Shown: positions 1 to 8,326 of the stretch, piece by piece
How the letters are laid out: each line of letters begins with the position of its first letter
Position numbering within the stretch: the stretch's first letter is position 1
Source: Stieleria sp. JC731
GTDB lineage: Bacteria > Planctomycetota > Planctomycetia > Pirellulales > Pirellulaceae
Reading direction: 5' to 3'
Length of the DNA stretch: 64,000 bases
Assembly (NCBI RefSeq): GCF_020966635.1
Contig: NZ_JAJKFQ010000001.1
Coordinates: 744,001 to 808,000 of the forward strand
Notes under the pieces: model-generated
Database searches by the model: none
The model's input: the letters and a program-made list of their open reading frames with translations, nothing else
What the model was told of the DNA's origin: nothing
Program-made: the position numbers and the translations under genes

Positions 1-642
1 GGTGACACCAAAGGCGGACGCAGTGATGTCGATCAGCGACGCGTCTTGTCCTGCACCACCCAGCCCGTTTCCACTCAGCGCGTTTCCACCGTTACCAGCG
101 ATCACGGTTAAGGCCGCACGTGCTTCACCATCCGTTGAGATCGCAATGGCGCCTTGAGCGTCGGCTATCGCAATCCCACCATCACCTCCGTTTCCACCAC
201 TGCCGTCAATCCCTGTGCCCATCGCTTGTCCACCGGCGCCTCCATCACCGCCATTGCCAGCGATGATGTTTAGGTCGGCAACGCTTCGTCCACTTCCTTC
301 AGACCGGATGCTACCGCTTGCCGTCCCGCCCATCGCACCATTTCCGCCGTCGCCACCGTCAAAGCCATCGGAGATCGCATTGCCTCCGTTACCTCCTGAT
401 CCGCCGTTGCCAGCTGCCAGTCCGCGATAGAGTTCACCGATCCCATTGATGAAATCAGTGATCGCGGTGCCAAGCGTTCCGTCACCACCGTCGGTACCAG
501 GGTCTGCATCGGTTCCGGCGGCTCCGTTGTCGCCATCGCTTGCGGTGGTTGTTATCCGCTGGGCCGATGCCGGCATGGCGATAGTGCACAGCAATAGCAG
601 CAGCGCAAGCCGATTGAAAACAGTTCCAATGTTGAAAGACAT
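1..642 (-). CDS. Glycine-rich secreted protein, 3' end beyond the window
   Basis: An open frame on the minus strand starts with ATG at 642 and runs off the left edge (214 codons visible, no stop). The first 28 residues form a signal peptide: a hydrophobic LALLLLLCTIAMP core and an ASA cleavage site before Gln. The rest is strongly repetitive, made of GG-x-GG-type runs such as GNGGSGGNGGNA, GGDGGNGAMGG and GNGGDGGAGG, separated by short non-repetitive stretches. This composition resembles the PGRS-like or collagen-like glycine-rich surface proteins seen in planctomycetes. No catalytic domain is visible. The next gene on the left is unknown because the frame is cut. Function is not assignable; an extracellular structural or adhesive role is only a guess. 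The reading frame and signal peptide are well supported. Confidence 0.75.
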   Translation of the reverse strand, partial: MSFNIGTVFNRLALLLLLCTIAMPASAQRITTTASDGDNGAAGTDADPGTDGGDGTLGTAITDFINGIGELYRGLAAGNGGSGGNGGNAISDGFDGGDGGNGAMGGTASGSIRSEGSGRSVADLNIIAGNGGDGGAGGQAMGTGIDGSGGNGGDGGIAIADAQGAIAISTDGEARAALTVIAGNGGNALSGNGLGGAGQDASLIDITASAFGVT

Positions 643-865
643 GTTTGAAGGGGCCGCCTGGTGAGTCGTCTTGATCGAATGGTCGAGCGTTCGTGGGAAT
701 CTTCGGTGATGTTCTAGCCGATTCGAGTTCGTCAAAAGGCAAAATATCTGCTTCGGCTGGTGGCCAACATGATGGCACAAGGCCACTTCGATCGCACAGA
801 ATTTGGCGTGAATTTGCCAGTTGAGATGTGGTGTATCGAAACGACCTCGGTTCTTTGCTGACGTG

Positions 866-2620
866 TTATTGCCGTGGCGAGTCAGCTTGGGTTAGTTCGT
901 CGAGACGCTTTTCAATGACAGATTTATTGATTTCGCTGACTCGGCTGAGAAGTTCACGCAAGTAGGATTGGTCGTCGAGCAATCCGGTCCTAAGGATCAT
1001 CTTGTCGATCTCTTTGTCGCCGATATTCGTCTTCTTTTGGATCTCTTGGATTCTGGCGACGACTTCTGCGGAGTCGATGTCGCCCAGTTCGATTTCATCG
1101 AGCATGATTGAGAAACGATCGACGTTTTCGGAAAGTTGGCGAAACGCATTTTGACGCTGCCCAAAGCTTCCACTTTCCATCTTTTTCAAAAGCTGCTCGA
1201 ATTCGTCGCGAGCATTGGCGCTGTCATGTTTGAGCATTTCGATGATGCGATTGCCAATGTGCAAATTGAATCGTGTGATGGGCGGCAGGATGCCATAGGA
1301 CCTCAGGTGAGGCACGAAATCTTGCTCGATGACATCGGGATGTTGCGAGTAAAGTTCGGCAAATGAATCCGCTTCCAGAATCTTGGCCTCTTCAGCGATA
1401 TCAACCCAGCGAACCTTTCCATCGGGATGTTGCTCGAGCTGAACAAATCGATCTCCGATGATACGGATCAGCAGTTCATTGTCCGTGTTGTATCGCAACA
1501 GCATGATCTGTTGTTCGGTTGTTGTCAGTTCTCGCATGTAGAAACTGAATTGCTGCTCGGTCTTTTCCAAAGCAGCATCGAAGTTTCCTGAAGTGAATTT
1601 TAACTTCTTGGCGTTCGGAATCATGAAAGCAGACGCGATCGTCCGCATCGGATTGTCGCTTGCAACTTGCTGCAAATTTTGAAACAGCAGAAATACTGGT
1701 TCGGCTTCGAGGTATCGTTTTTTCTGATAGTCGAATGTACGATCCTCGTCTGGTAATTCAACTTTTCGCGACGTCAGCTCCGCAGTAACCTGAGCATCGA
1801 TTTGTGAAAGAGATTTCGCGGCGAACGGTTGATTCCAGTGGTCGGCATCCAGCTTTAGCAGGCCACCTTCCCACTGCAGTCGCAGCAATCGGCTGATTGG
1901 GGTTCGGAAATATTGCAGCTTCGCATCGTCAGCGAACGCGTTTGCCGGGCCGGTTTCGGTTTCAGTCGGTTTGGCAAAATGGAAACACGAGCGATGGCGA
2001 CTCATCATGATCGAGTTTGATAAATCAGAAGCTTTTCGCGACAGATCGTGATAGGTCCTCATGTGTTGAGGGTTGCGGTGTATTTCTGAATTCGAATGCA
2101 ATAGGTCTCGAATTCGACCTTGGATCGCTCGGGCTTCGTCGCGATCGTTCCTCGTTTGCTGTACGACGAACCGAACAAACCAAAGCGTTGACGAGACCGC
2201 GTGGAGTCGGTCGACCGTTTGTCGCTCGGTCGGTATCAGTCGGGAGTAGTCTTCGATCGCGTTGTCGGGAAGCTGCTCTGCAAGAGTTTTGTATTCCTGT
2301 TCCAGTTCGACCGCGTACTCTTTCGCACCCTGTTCGCCGTAAACGAATTTGTGTTCGAGTTCGGCGATCTCATTCTTGATTTCTTGGACCTCGTCCAAGA
2401 ACGCTTTTTCCCAATCGGGCTTCGCGGAGTCTTCTTTGGGCTTCGCGTCTTCGTTTCGCTGTTTGTCTTCGCGTTGTTGTGCGGGCTGTACTTGGGGTTT
2501 TGCCGCGTCTTTCCTCGCATCTTCCTGCGCGTTTGAGATGGTTGCCATCGCGGTGCAGCAAAGGCACAACCAAACGAATGTTTTAAGAGGCCAAACGAAT
2601 GTTTTGAAAGGACTGGGCAT
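866..2620 (-). CDS. Secreted coiled-coil protein of unknown function
   Basis: A 584-aa protein that I do not recognise. The first 31 residues are a signal peptide (hydrophobic WLCLCCTAMATIS, then NAQ). A Lys/Asp/Glu/Gln-rich linker follows to about residue 70, then long Glu/Lys/Leu-rich segments that look coiled-coil, for example around residues 75-115 and 490-580. No catalytic motif was found. Residues 5-18 contain a tandem duplication of KTFVW, caused by two 21-bp units in the DNA. The ATG at 2620 is chosen because the signal peptide follows directly; an internal Met at residue 25 would lose it. It stands alone, with about 220 bp to the glycine-rich gene on one side and a divergent prephenate dehydrogenase on the other. 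Location is likely periplasmic or extracellular. Confidence 0.75.
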   Translation of the reverse strand: MPSPFKTFVWPLKTFVWLCLCCTAMATISNAQEDARKDAAKPQVQPAQQREDKQRNEDAKPKEDSAKPDWEKAFLDEVQEIKNEIAELEHKFVYGEQGAKEYAVELEQEYKTLAEQLPDNAIEDYSRLIPTERQTVDRLHAVSSTLWFVRFVVQQTRNDRDEARAIQGRIRDLLHSNSEIHRNPQHMRTYHDLSRKASDLSNSIMMSRHRSCFHFAKPTETETGPANAFADDAKLQYFRTPISRLLRLQWEGGLLKLDADHWNQPFAAKSLSQIDAQVTAELTSRKVELPDEDRTFDYQKKRYLEAEPVFLLFQNLQQVASDNPMRTIASAFMIPNAKKLKFTSGNFDAALEKTEQQFSFYMRELTTTEQQIMLLRYNTDNELLIRIIGDRFVQLEQHPDGKVRWVDIAEEAKILEADSFAELYSQHPDVIEQDFVPHLRSYGILPPITRFNLHIGNRIIEMLKHDSANARDEFEQLLKKMESGSFGQRQNAFRQLSENVDRFSIMLDEIELGDIDSAEVVARIQEIQKKTNIGDKEIDKMILRTGLLDDQSYLRELLSRVSEINKSVIEKRLDELTQADSPRQ

Positions 2621-2886
2621 CGCAAATATCGGCCGGAGAAATGTAGACGAGATCTGTCACCACCCAGCGTAAGGGGGGCTGAAAGTGGCTGCAATTCTTT
2701 CCGGCCGAATTTTGAACGCTTTCAAATGATTGTGGGCATCGGTTTGATATCAGTTGCGTGCAGAGTAGATAGATCCAGAGCGCAAATAGATCCAGAGCGA
2801 CTAAATCCGGGCGGTCAGAAGGGGACTGACTCATCGCCAGAATAGTCGGCTGGGCGATCGCTAGCCCCAGCTGGTAAACTCTGGCA

Positions 2887-3753
2887 ATGGATGTATTGCC
2901 CCCCAAACCTGATTGGCTGAATCGTGTCACCGTTGTCGGAGTCGGCTTGCTCGGTGGCAGCGTTGGTAAATCACTGCGTCGCAGTGGAGTTCATGTCACC
3001 GGATACAGTCGGCGTGAGGAAGCTTGTCAGGCAGCGATGCAGGCTGGTGCAGTCGACGTGGGGACGACCGATATGGCAGATGCATGTACAGACAGCGATG
3101 TCGTCGTCATCTGCTCTCCGGTGGACAAGATCGCTCCGCTGGCTGAACAGGCATCTGAGGTCGTGCCAGACGGTGCGCTGATCACCGATGTTGGCAGTAC
3201 GAAAGCGTTGATTGTCGACGAGGTGAATCGCTATCCATTGTCGGTGCGTTCTCGATTCGTCGCCGCCCATCCGATCGCCGGTTCAGAAAAGACGGGCGTT
3301 GAAAATAGCAGCGCTGATCTGTTCGACGGCAAATCGATCATCATCACCCCAACCGAAACGACTGAGCCCGCGTTGTTGGACCGGGCAAGGGCATTTTGGT
3401 CGCAAACCGGTGGCGATATCGTACTGATGTCACCGGCCGATCATGATCAACGGCTTGCCGCGATCAGCCATTTGCCACACTTGGTGTCCTCTTTGTTGGC
3501 TTCGTTTCCCGATGAAGAATCATTGCCGCTGGTCGGCAGCGGTTGGAAAGACATGACTCGGGTCGCGGCTGGTGATCCGACGATGTGGACCGCGATCTGC
3601 AATCACAATCGTGAAGCGATCGTTTCGCAATTGGACCGTTTTGTTGTCGAGCTACAAAAGCTGCGTTCACACTTGGCCAGTGAAGATCCCAAGCAGATTT
3701 TTGGCTGGCTCGAGGACGCAAAGCTGCGAAAGGAACGCTCGGAACGTTGCTAG
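2887..3753 (+). CDS. tyrA: Prephenate (or arogenate) dehydrogenase
   Basis: TyrA-family enzyme of tyrosine biosynthesis, oxidatively decarboxylating prephenate to 4-hydroxyphenylpyruvate (or arogenate to tyrosine) with NAD(P)+. At 288 aa it has the usual length of the monofunctional form. The N-terminal Rossmann fold shows G-V-G-L-L-G-G-S at residues 18-25. The family hallmark HPIAGSEKTG with the catalytic His (about residue 128) is followed by DLFDGK, and the helical C-terminal half contains HLPHL and GGxKD-like GSGWKDMTR. No chorismate mutase or ACT domain is fused. The substrate cannot be told from sequence by eye. It is cytoplasmic and appears to be a single transcription unit, convergent with the HAD gene on the right. 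Confidence 0.92.
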   Translation: MDVLPPKPDWLNRVTVVGVGLLGGSVGKSLRRSGVHVTGYSRREEACQAAMQAGAVDVGTTDMADACTDSDVVVICSPVDKIAPLAEQASEVVPDGALITDVGSTKALIVDEVNRYPLSVRSRFVAAHPIAGSEKTGVENSSADLFDGKSIIITPTETTEPALLDRARAFWSQTGGDIVLMSPADHDQRLAAISHLPHLVSSLLASFPDEESLPLVGSGWKDMTRVAAGDPTMWTAICNHNREAIVSQLDRFVVELQKLRSHLASEDPKQIFGWLEDAKLRKERSERC

Positions 3754-3803
3754 TTGATTCCACACATTGCTAGTTAGCCACCGTTGTCGATCCCTTCAGT
3801 AGG

Positions 3804-4469
3804 CTACAAGTCTTCGGTCAATTGAGACATCGCATCGGGGCAATCACGGACGAGATGGCGAGCGTGCCAGCCGAATTGCTGTGGGGCTTGGACATCGCCA
3901 ACGAAAGTGTCACCGATCATCAGCACACGATCGGGATGAACGGCACCCAGCTTATTCATTGCCGTTTGGTAGAACTGCAAGTTGGGTTTGCTGAACCCAA
4001 GTTCGCTACTGATCAAGATTTGATCAACGTAGGTTTCCAAACCGAGTGCGCGGACGATTGGGGGCAACCGTTCATCGAAATTCGATGCGACGGCGACGCT
4101 GTAGCCACGTTGCTTCAGGCGTGAGAGGGTTGGGACCACATCGTCAAAGAGTGTCCAAGATTCTGGCTCGGCAAACGTTTGCCATAGCGCTCGAAAGGTC
4201 GATTCGAATGAATCAGCTGGAATTTCTGGCAGCGTGTCCGCAACGATCTGTCGCCAACGCCGGTATTCGACTTCGTCATCAGTCGGTGCGTTGGCGTTTT
4301 CGCCCAGGAAATGTTTCACCATGGCTGATTTCAGTCTTTGGCTGACCACATCAACGCCAACATTTAGACCGAATTGTGACCCAAACTGGTGGTACACCGA
4401 CGCCGCGTCCGGTTCGGGACGCATCAATGTTCCGGTGGAATCAAAAACTATCCAGTCGAACTCAAGCAT
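3804..4469 (-). CDS. HAD-superfamily hydrolase, REG-2/HDHD3-like
   Basis: A 221-aa haloacid dehalogenase-fold protein. Motif I is FDSTGTL: the nucleophile Asp is present, but the second Asp of the usual D-x-D is replaced by Thr, as in REG-2-like members of the superfamily. Motif II is the Ser in VAVASN, motif III the Lys in FSKPN, motif IV IGDTFVGD. A helical cap domain lies between motifs I and II (about residues 20-110). The DxT variant resembles the P-type ATPase motif and argues against the standard phosphomonoesterase acid/base mechanism, so the reaction is uncertain. The substrate is unknown. It stands opposite tyrA, about 50 bp from its end, with no operon partner. Confidence 0.85.
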   Translation of the reverse strand: MLEFDWIVFDSTGTLMRPEPDAASVYHQFGSQFGLNVGVDVVSQRLKSAMVKHFLGENANAPTDDEVEYRRWRQIVADTLPEIPADSFESTFRALWQTFAEPESWTLFDDVVPTLSRLKQRGYSVAVASNFDERLPPIVRALGLETYVDQILISSELGFSKPNLQFYQTAMNKLGAVHPDRVLMIGDTFVGDVQAPQQFGWHARHLVRDCPDAMSQLTEDL

Positions 4470-4724
4470 GTTTGTTCTTCGCTGTTGGATGATGAATCGG
4501 TGCGGGTAGTCTGTCTTGTGGTGGTGCTGGGTTCAATGGACCGATGGCGGTCTTCATCAAAGGGAAACGAAGACGCTTTGGCTTTTTGATCGAGGCAGCT
4601 TACCGCGTTGTTTTTTATTCGCTTAGACGGATCGCTGAATCGGCGGGGCGAAAACAGGCGAGGCCTTCAGCCAGTCGCTTGTCCCCCCTGGTCACTTGGT
4701 TGTCCTTGGACGATGGTGTAGGAA

Positions 4725-6134
4725 ATGGAAAGTCGCGACAACCAAGACGAACGATCTGACAACGGGGGCCCTTCTGGCGATAGAGGCTGTGCTAACGATA
4801 GGGGAGCTGAAGGCACCGTTCCCCAGCACCGTACATCGCTGGGGATATCTGCCACGACACTACAGCCTGTGACGTCGCCACAGCCATTGCCGAGGCAGCC
4901 ACAGGCGGCCGCGACGGTAGACGATCCGTCCCCTTGGGCACCACTGAAGCAACCGGTTTACCGTTCTTTTTGGATCGCTTCGCTGGTTTCCAATCTTGGC
5001 ACCTGGATGCACGAGATCGGTGCCGGTTGGTTGATGACGGAACTGGATGCTTCGCCACAGATGGTCGCCGCGGTACGCACTGCGATGGCGACGCCGATCG
5101 TATTGCTGGCCATTCCGGCGGGTGTGTTAGCGGACCGAATTGATCGCCGAAAACTGTTGTTGGCAACACAATTCATTTTGTTTTGCTCAACAGGAACACT
5201 TGCAATTTTGGCGGCAACGGGAGTCGTCACCGCATGGGTGTTGCTCGGGCTGACGTTTCTGATCGGGCTCGGGCTAACCTTGCACGTCCCGACTTGGCAA
5301 GCATCGATCCCCGAACTGGTTGAACGAAAGCAACTCTCGCGGGCGATCGCACTGGGCAGTCTGAATTTCAATTTGGCGCGCTCGGTGGGGCCCGCGCTTG
5401 CTGGTGCGTTGGTGGCAATCACAGGTGCGTGGATCGCATTTTCGGTCAACGCGTTTTCGTTTGCCGGCGTGATCATCGTTCTACTTTTGTGGAAACGTGA
5501 CCGCAGCGAATCTTCACGAGGCTTGTCGTTTCGAAAATCACTTTACCAAGGGTTCCGCTACGTTTATCGAACGGCAGAACTGCGGCATGTGATGATTCGT
5601 GTGATGCTGTTCATTCTGCCTGCGAGTGCGTTATGGGGGCTATTGCCGCTGGTCGCAAAGCAGCGATTAAACTGGGATGCCGATGGCTTTGGGCTGCTGG
5701 TGACCTGTTTTGGTGCCGGCGCCGTCATCGCGGCAAAGTTTCTTCATCGACTACATCATCGTTTCGGGCACAATTGGACGGTGACGTTCGCGATGGTTTT
5801 GATGGCTGTTGGTTTGGCAGTGATGGGGACCAGCCAAGTGCGTAGCGTTGCTCTTGCCGCGACGCTGATCATGGGCTTCGGTTGGATGATGACGTTGACG
5901 ACGCTAAACACCGCCGCCCAAACGATCCTGCCAAGTCGGATGCGGGCACGAGGGATGAGCTTCTATCTGACTTCGCTCGCACTGTCGATGTCTTCAGGGT
6001 CGTTGCTATGGGGAATCATTGCCGAGATCGAGTTGATCGGTGTGGGTGGCGCACAAAAAATCGCGGCGGCCACATTGTTGTGTACCGCCGCGATCGGAAT
6101 GATTTTTCGGATATCCGAGAAGACTCGGCACTAA
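4725..6134 (+). CDS. Major facilitator superfamily exporter (MFS_3/EntS-like)
   Basis: A 469-aa integral membrane protein with about 11-12 hydrophobic segments after a hydrophilic, Pro/Gln-rich N-terminal tail of about 75 residues. The order of motifs fits the MFS_3 branch that includes the enterobactin exporter EntS: FRSFW-like YRSFWIASLVSNLGTWM at the first helix, the A-like loop GVLADRIDRRKLL after helix 2, and SLNFNLARSVGPALAGAL in helix 5. Export of a small metabolite or siderophore is a family-level suggestion; no siderophore genes lie nearby. The long tail may mean that the real start lies further downstream. Its stop overlaps that of the ammonium transporter by 4 bp in tail-to-tail arrangement. 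Confidence 0.85.
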   Translation: MESRDNQDERSDNGGPSGDRGCANDRGAEGTVPQHRTSLGISATTLQPVTSPQPLPRQPQAAATVDDPSPWAPLKQPVYRSFWIASLVSNLGTWMHEIGAGWLMTELDASPQMVAAVRTAMATPIVLLAIPAGVLADRIDRRKLLLATQFILFCSTGTLAILAATGVVTAWVLLGLTFLIGLGLTLHVPTWQASIPELVERKQLSRAIALGSLNFNLARSVGPALAGALVAITGAWIAFSVNAFSFAGVIIVLLLWKRDRSESSRGLSFRKSLYQGFRYVYRTAELRHVMIRVMLFILPASALWGLLPLVAKQRLNWDADGFGLLVTCFGAGAVIAAKFLHRLHHRFGHNWTVTFAMVLMAVGLAVMGTSQVRSVALAATLIMGFGWMMTLTTLNTAAQTILPSRMRARGMSFYLTSLALSMSSGSLLWGIIAEIELIGVGGAQKIAAATLLCTAAIGMIFRISEKTRH

Positions 6135-7675
6135 GCCAGCATGTAGCCTTCTTCACCGTGGTCGGTGATATCCAACCCACGCTGTTCGTTTTCGGCAGGA
6201 ACTCGCAGTCCGATCACGATGTCGATGATCTTCAGCAAGATAAAGCTGCCGAGTCCGGCGAAGATAAAGGTGACGACCACCGCGACGATCTGTTTGATCA
6301 CCAGCGTGGGGCTTCCCGATTCGATCAGGCCGAGAGTTTGTCCGTCGGCCACGTTCCAAGCAACGCGGGTTGCAAAAACGCCGGTCAACACCGCGCCAAC
6401 GGTTCCACCAACGCCGTGCACACCAAAGGCATCCAAGGCATCGTCATACTTCAGCGTGTGCTTCAGTTTGCTGCATGCCCAATAGCAAACAACACCCGCG
6501 ATAGCACCCATGATCAATGCGGGCATCGGTTGAACGAATCCGGCTGCGGGAGTGATGCAGACCAATCCTGCAACGGCACCCGAACTGGCACCAAGAACGG
6601 TCGGTTTGCCAAGCACGATCCATTCGGTCATCGCCCACGCGACCGCTCCAGCAGCTGCCGAAAAGTGAGTCGTCGCGAACGCACTAGAAGTCAATCCGTC
6701 GATCGCCAGTTCGCTGCCTGCGTTAAAGCCAAACCAGCCAACCCACAGCATCGCGGCACCGAGTGCGGTGTACGTCAAGTTGTGTGGCTGCATCGGTTCG
6801 TTGGGATATCCCATCCGAGGCCCGACCAAGATCGCTGCAACGAGTGCGGATACTCCGCTGGAAATGTGGACGACTGTTCCACCGGCAAAGTCAAGCGCCC
6901 CGGCCATTCCGCCAAAGAGAGCTTTCTCGCCCGCGAAGTACGACAGTGGTCCTTCTGCCCAAACCCAGTGGCAAAGCGGGCAATAGATAAACGTTCCCCA
7001 AAGGATGGAGTAAATCACCATCGCGCTAAACTTCATCCGTTCGGCAAACGCGCCACAAATCAGCGCCGGTGTGATGATGAAGAACATGCCTTGGAAAAGC
7101 ATATGCGTCAGACGTGGCATCTTGCCTGCCATGGGAGTCACTGGCTGGTTCAGCGTTTCGTCCCACTCACGCGAAACTCCGTTCATGAACACATAGTCTG
7201 CGTTTCCGATCCAGCTACCCGTTTCGGTCGGCCCGAAGGCGAGCGAGTAACCGTAGAGGGCCCAGATTACGGTCATCAGGCCCATCAGAAACACGCACTG
7301 CATCATCACGCTGAGCACATTTTTGCGGCGAACCAATCCGCCGTAGAACATTGCCAGACCGGGCGCGGTCATGAACAAGACCAACGCACAGCAAAGCAGC
7401 ATCCAGGAATTGTGTGCTCCCAGCGACGAGTCGGCGATTTCGTCGTCGGTTAGACCAGCCGGTTCACTTGCGACAGGTGCGTCCGCGTCGACCACTTCGG
7501 AAGTCGCTTCGTCTGTAGAGGCCGCCTCGACAGCTGTTGTCGTCGCTTCGTCGGCTGCTTCTTGTGCCGCGACGGGGGGCATGGGAGCAAGCGTAAACAA
7601 CGTCAACAGCAACGTTGCCATCCACAGAACCGTGGGCTGGCATGTCACTATGCGCTGGCATTTCCAGTGCTTCAC
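6131..7675 (-). CDS. amt: Ammonium transporter, Amt/MEP/Rh family
   Basis: Trimeric ammonium channel/transporter of the inner membrane. I set the start at GTG 7675, preceded by a GAGGTGA ribosome-binding site six bases away; the frame stays open further upstream to 7825 but that extension looks untranslated. This gives 514 aa: a signal-like hydrophobic segment ending in PPVAAQ, an acidic Ala/Glu/Thr linker of about 60 residues, then about 11 membrane helices. Signature elements are NSWMLLCCALVLFM, GLAMFYGGLVRRKN, the first pore His in GGTVVHISSG and the second in DAFGVHGVGG, plus FNAGSELA. No GlnK/PII gene is adjacent, which is unusual for amt loci. Control by nitrogen status is likely but no site was identified. 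Confidence 0.93.
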   Translation of the reverse strand: MKHWKCQRIVTCQPTVLWMATLLLTLFTLAPMPPVAAQEAADEATTTAVEAASTDEATSEVVDADAPVASEPAGLTDDEIADSSLGAHNSWMLLCCALVLFMTAPGLAMFYGGLVRRKNVLSVMMQCVFLMGLMTVIWALYGYSLAFGPTETGSWIGNADYVFMNGVSREWDETLNQPVTPMAGKMPRLTHMLFQGMFFIITPALICGAFAERMKFSAMVIYSILWGTFIYCPLCHWVWAEGPLSYFAGEKALFGGMAGALDFAGGTVVHISSGVSALVAAILVGPRMGYPNEPMQPHNLTYTALGAAMLWVGWFGFNAGSELAIDGLTSSAFATTHFSAAAGAVAWAMTEWIVLGKPTVLGASSGAVAGLVCITPAAGFVQPMPALIMGAIAGVVCYWACSKLKHTLKYDDALDAFGVHGVGGTVGAVLTGVFATRVAWNVADGQTLGLIESGSPTLVIKQIVAVVVTFIFAGLGSFILLKIIDIVIGLRVPAENEQRGLDITDHGEEGYMLA

Positions 7676-8126
7676 AACAGTCACCTCTTCGGGGAAAAGT
7701 TTATTAAGTGCTTCGATGGCGCCGCAGAAAGCGATCGCGACAAGCCCTGGTGCGATCCGATGGCCTCTCGAAAGCAAACAGATCCTCTGAACATTGGATC
7801 GGCCTCGAGTTTCGAATCGGTTCAAGGCAGGTAACGCAAACGGGCGGCACTAGGGAGTTATCTAGCGGTGGGGAGCCGCTATGCCGCATAAGATACGCTG
7901 AATCGATCTGATTCGCTATGACGTCGGATTCTGCGTTAAGTGGCCACTGGGGAAACCGAAGCTTGTTTGGCCAGTCGCAGCGGCATCAACAATGCGTCCG
8001 ACCGATGGCGTAGAATCTGGCAGATCTGCTGCCGAAGTTACCGATGGTTTTAACGTGAGCTTGTCCCAAATCGCATTTGCCACGCTCGGTAAACCGATTG
8101 ATTCGGTGATAAAAATCGGACGGCGC
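7676..8126. other. Intergenic region upstream of amt
   Basis: About 450 bases without a convincing gene. It must contain the promoter and leader of the leftward amt gene. Frames that cross it are low-complexity shadows without family signatures. I see no tRNA-like fold and no clear operator here. Confidence 0.5.
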
Positions 8127-8163
8127 AAAAAAGAAACGCAGGTGGGAATAAACACCTGCGTTT
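8127..8163 (-). terminator. Rho-independent terminator reading leftward
   Basis: A perfect 11-bp inverted repeat AAACGCAGGTG / CACCTGCGTTT (8134-8144 and 8153-8163) with an 8-base loop. On the minus strand it is followed by C then six T (8132-8127). On the plus strand no T-run follows, so orientation is clear. Confidence 0.7.
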
Positions 8164-8320
8164 CAAAAATAACTGGTAGACTGACAAGCAATCGCAAGTC
8201 TGATGAACCCTCGAGGTAGGTCGCGACACGAATCCGTGCTTGAGTAGGCGACAGGAAGATAATATCTCTCAGGTGCAGTGATCCTATAACGCCCCAAAGG
8301 CGTCCGCAAGGCCAAATAAA
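8127..8320 (-). ncRNA. Candidate structured small RNA (family unknown)
   Basis: Read on the minus strand, this stretch holds a series of stem-loops and ends in a strong intrinsic terminator although no leftward protein gene precedes it. From its 5' end: a 5-bp stem ACGCC/GGCGT (8303-8289), a branched stem GTCGC/GCGAC (8252-8248 with 8224-8220) enclosing CACG/CGTG (8238-8227), a stem AGACT/AGTCT (8201-8178), and the terminator at 8163-8127. Length would be about 190 nt, in the range of 6S-like RNAs, but I cannot match it to 6S, SRP, RNase P or tmRNA. It lies between amt (leftward) and the 661-aa gene (rightward). The 5' end is a guess. Confidence 0.35.
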
Positions 8321-8326
8321 AGACCA

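Noticed and set aside
5882-7453. Long open frame (523 codons) on the plus strand opposite amt
   Set aside because: It is the shadow of the ammonium transporter: composition is His/Asp/Arg-rich without hydrophobic core or motif, while the minus frame has all Amt signatures.
6131-7825. Longer version of the ammonium transporter beginning at 7825
   Set aside because: The extra 50 residues precede a good ribosome-binding site and signal peptide and have no homology-like pattern.
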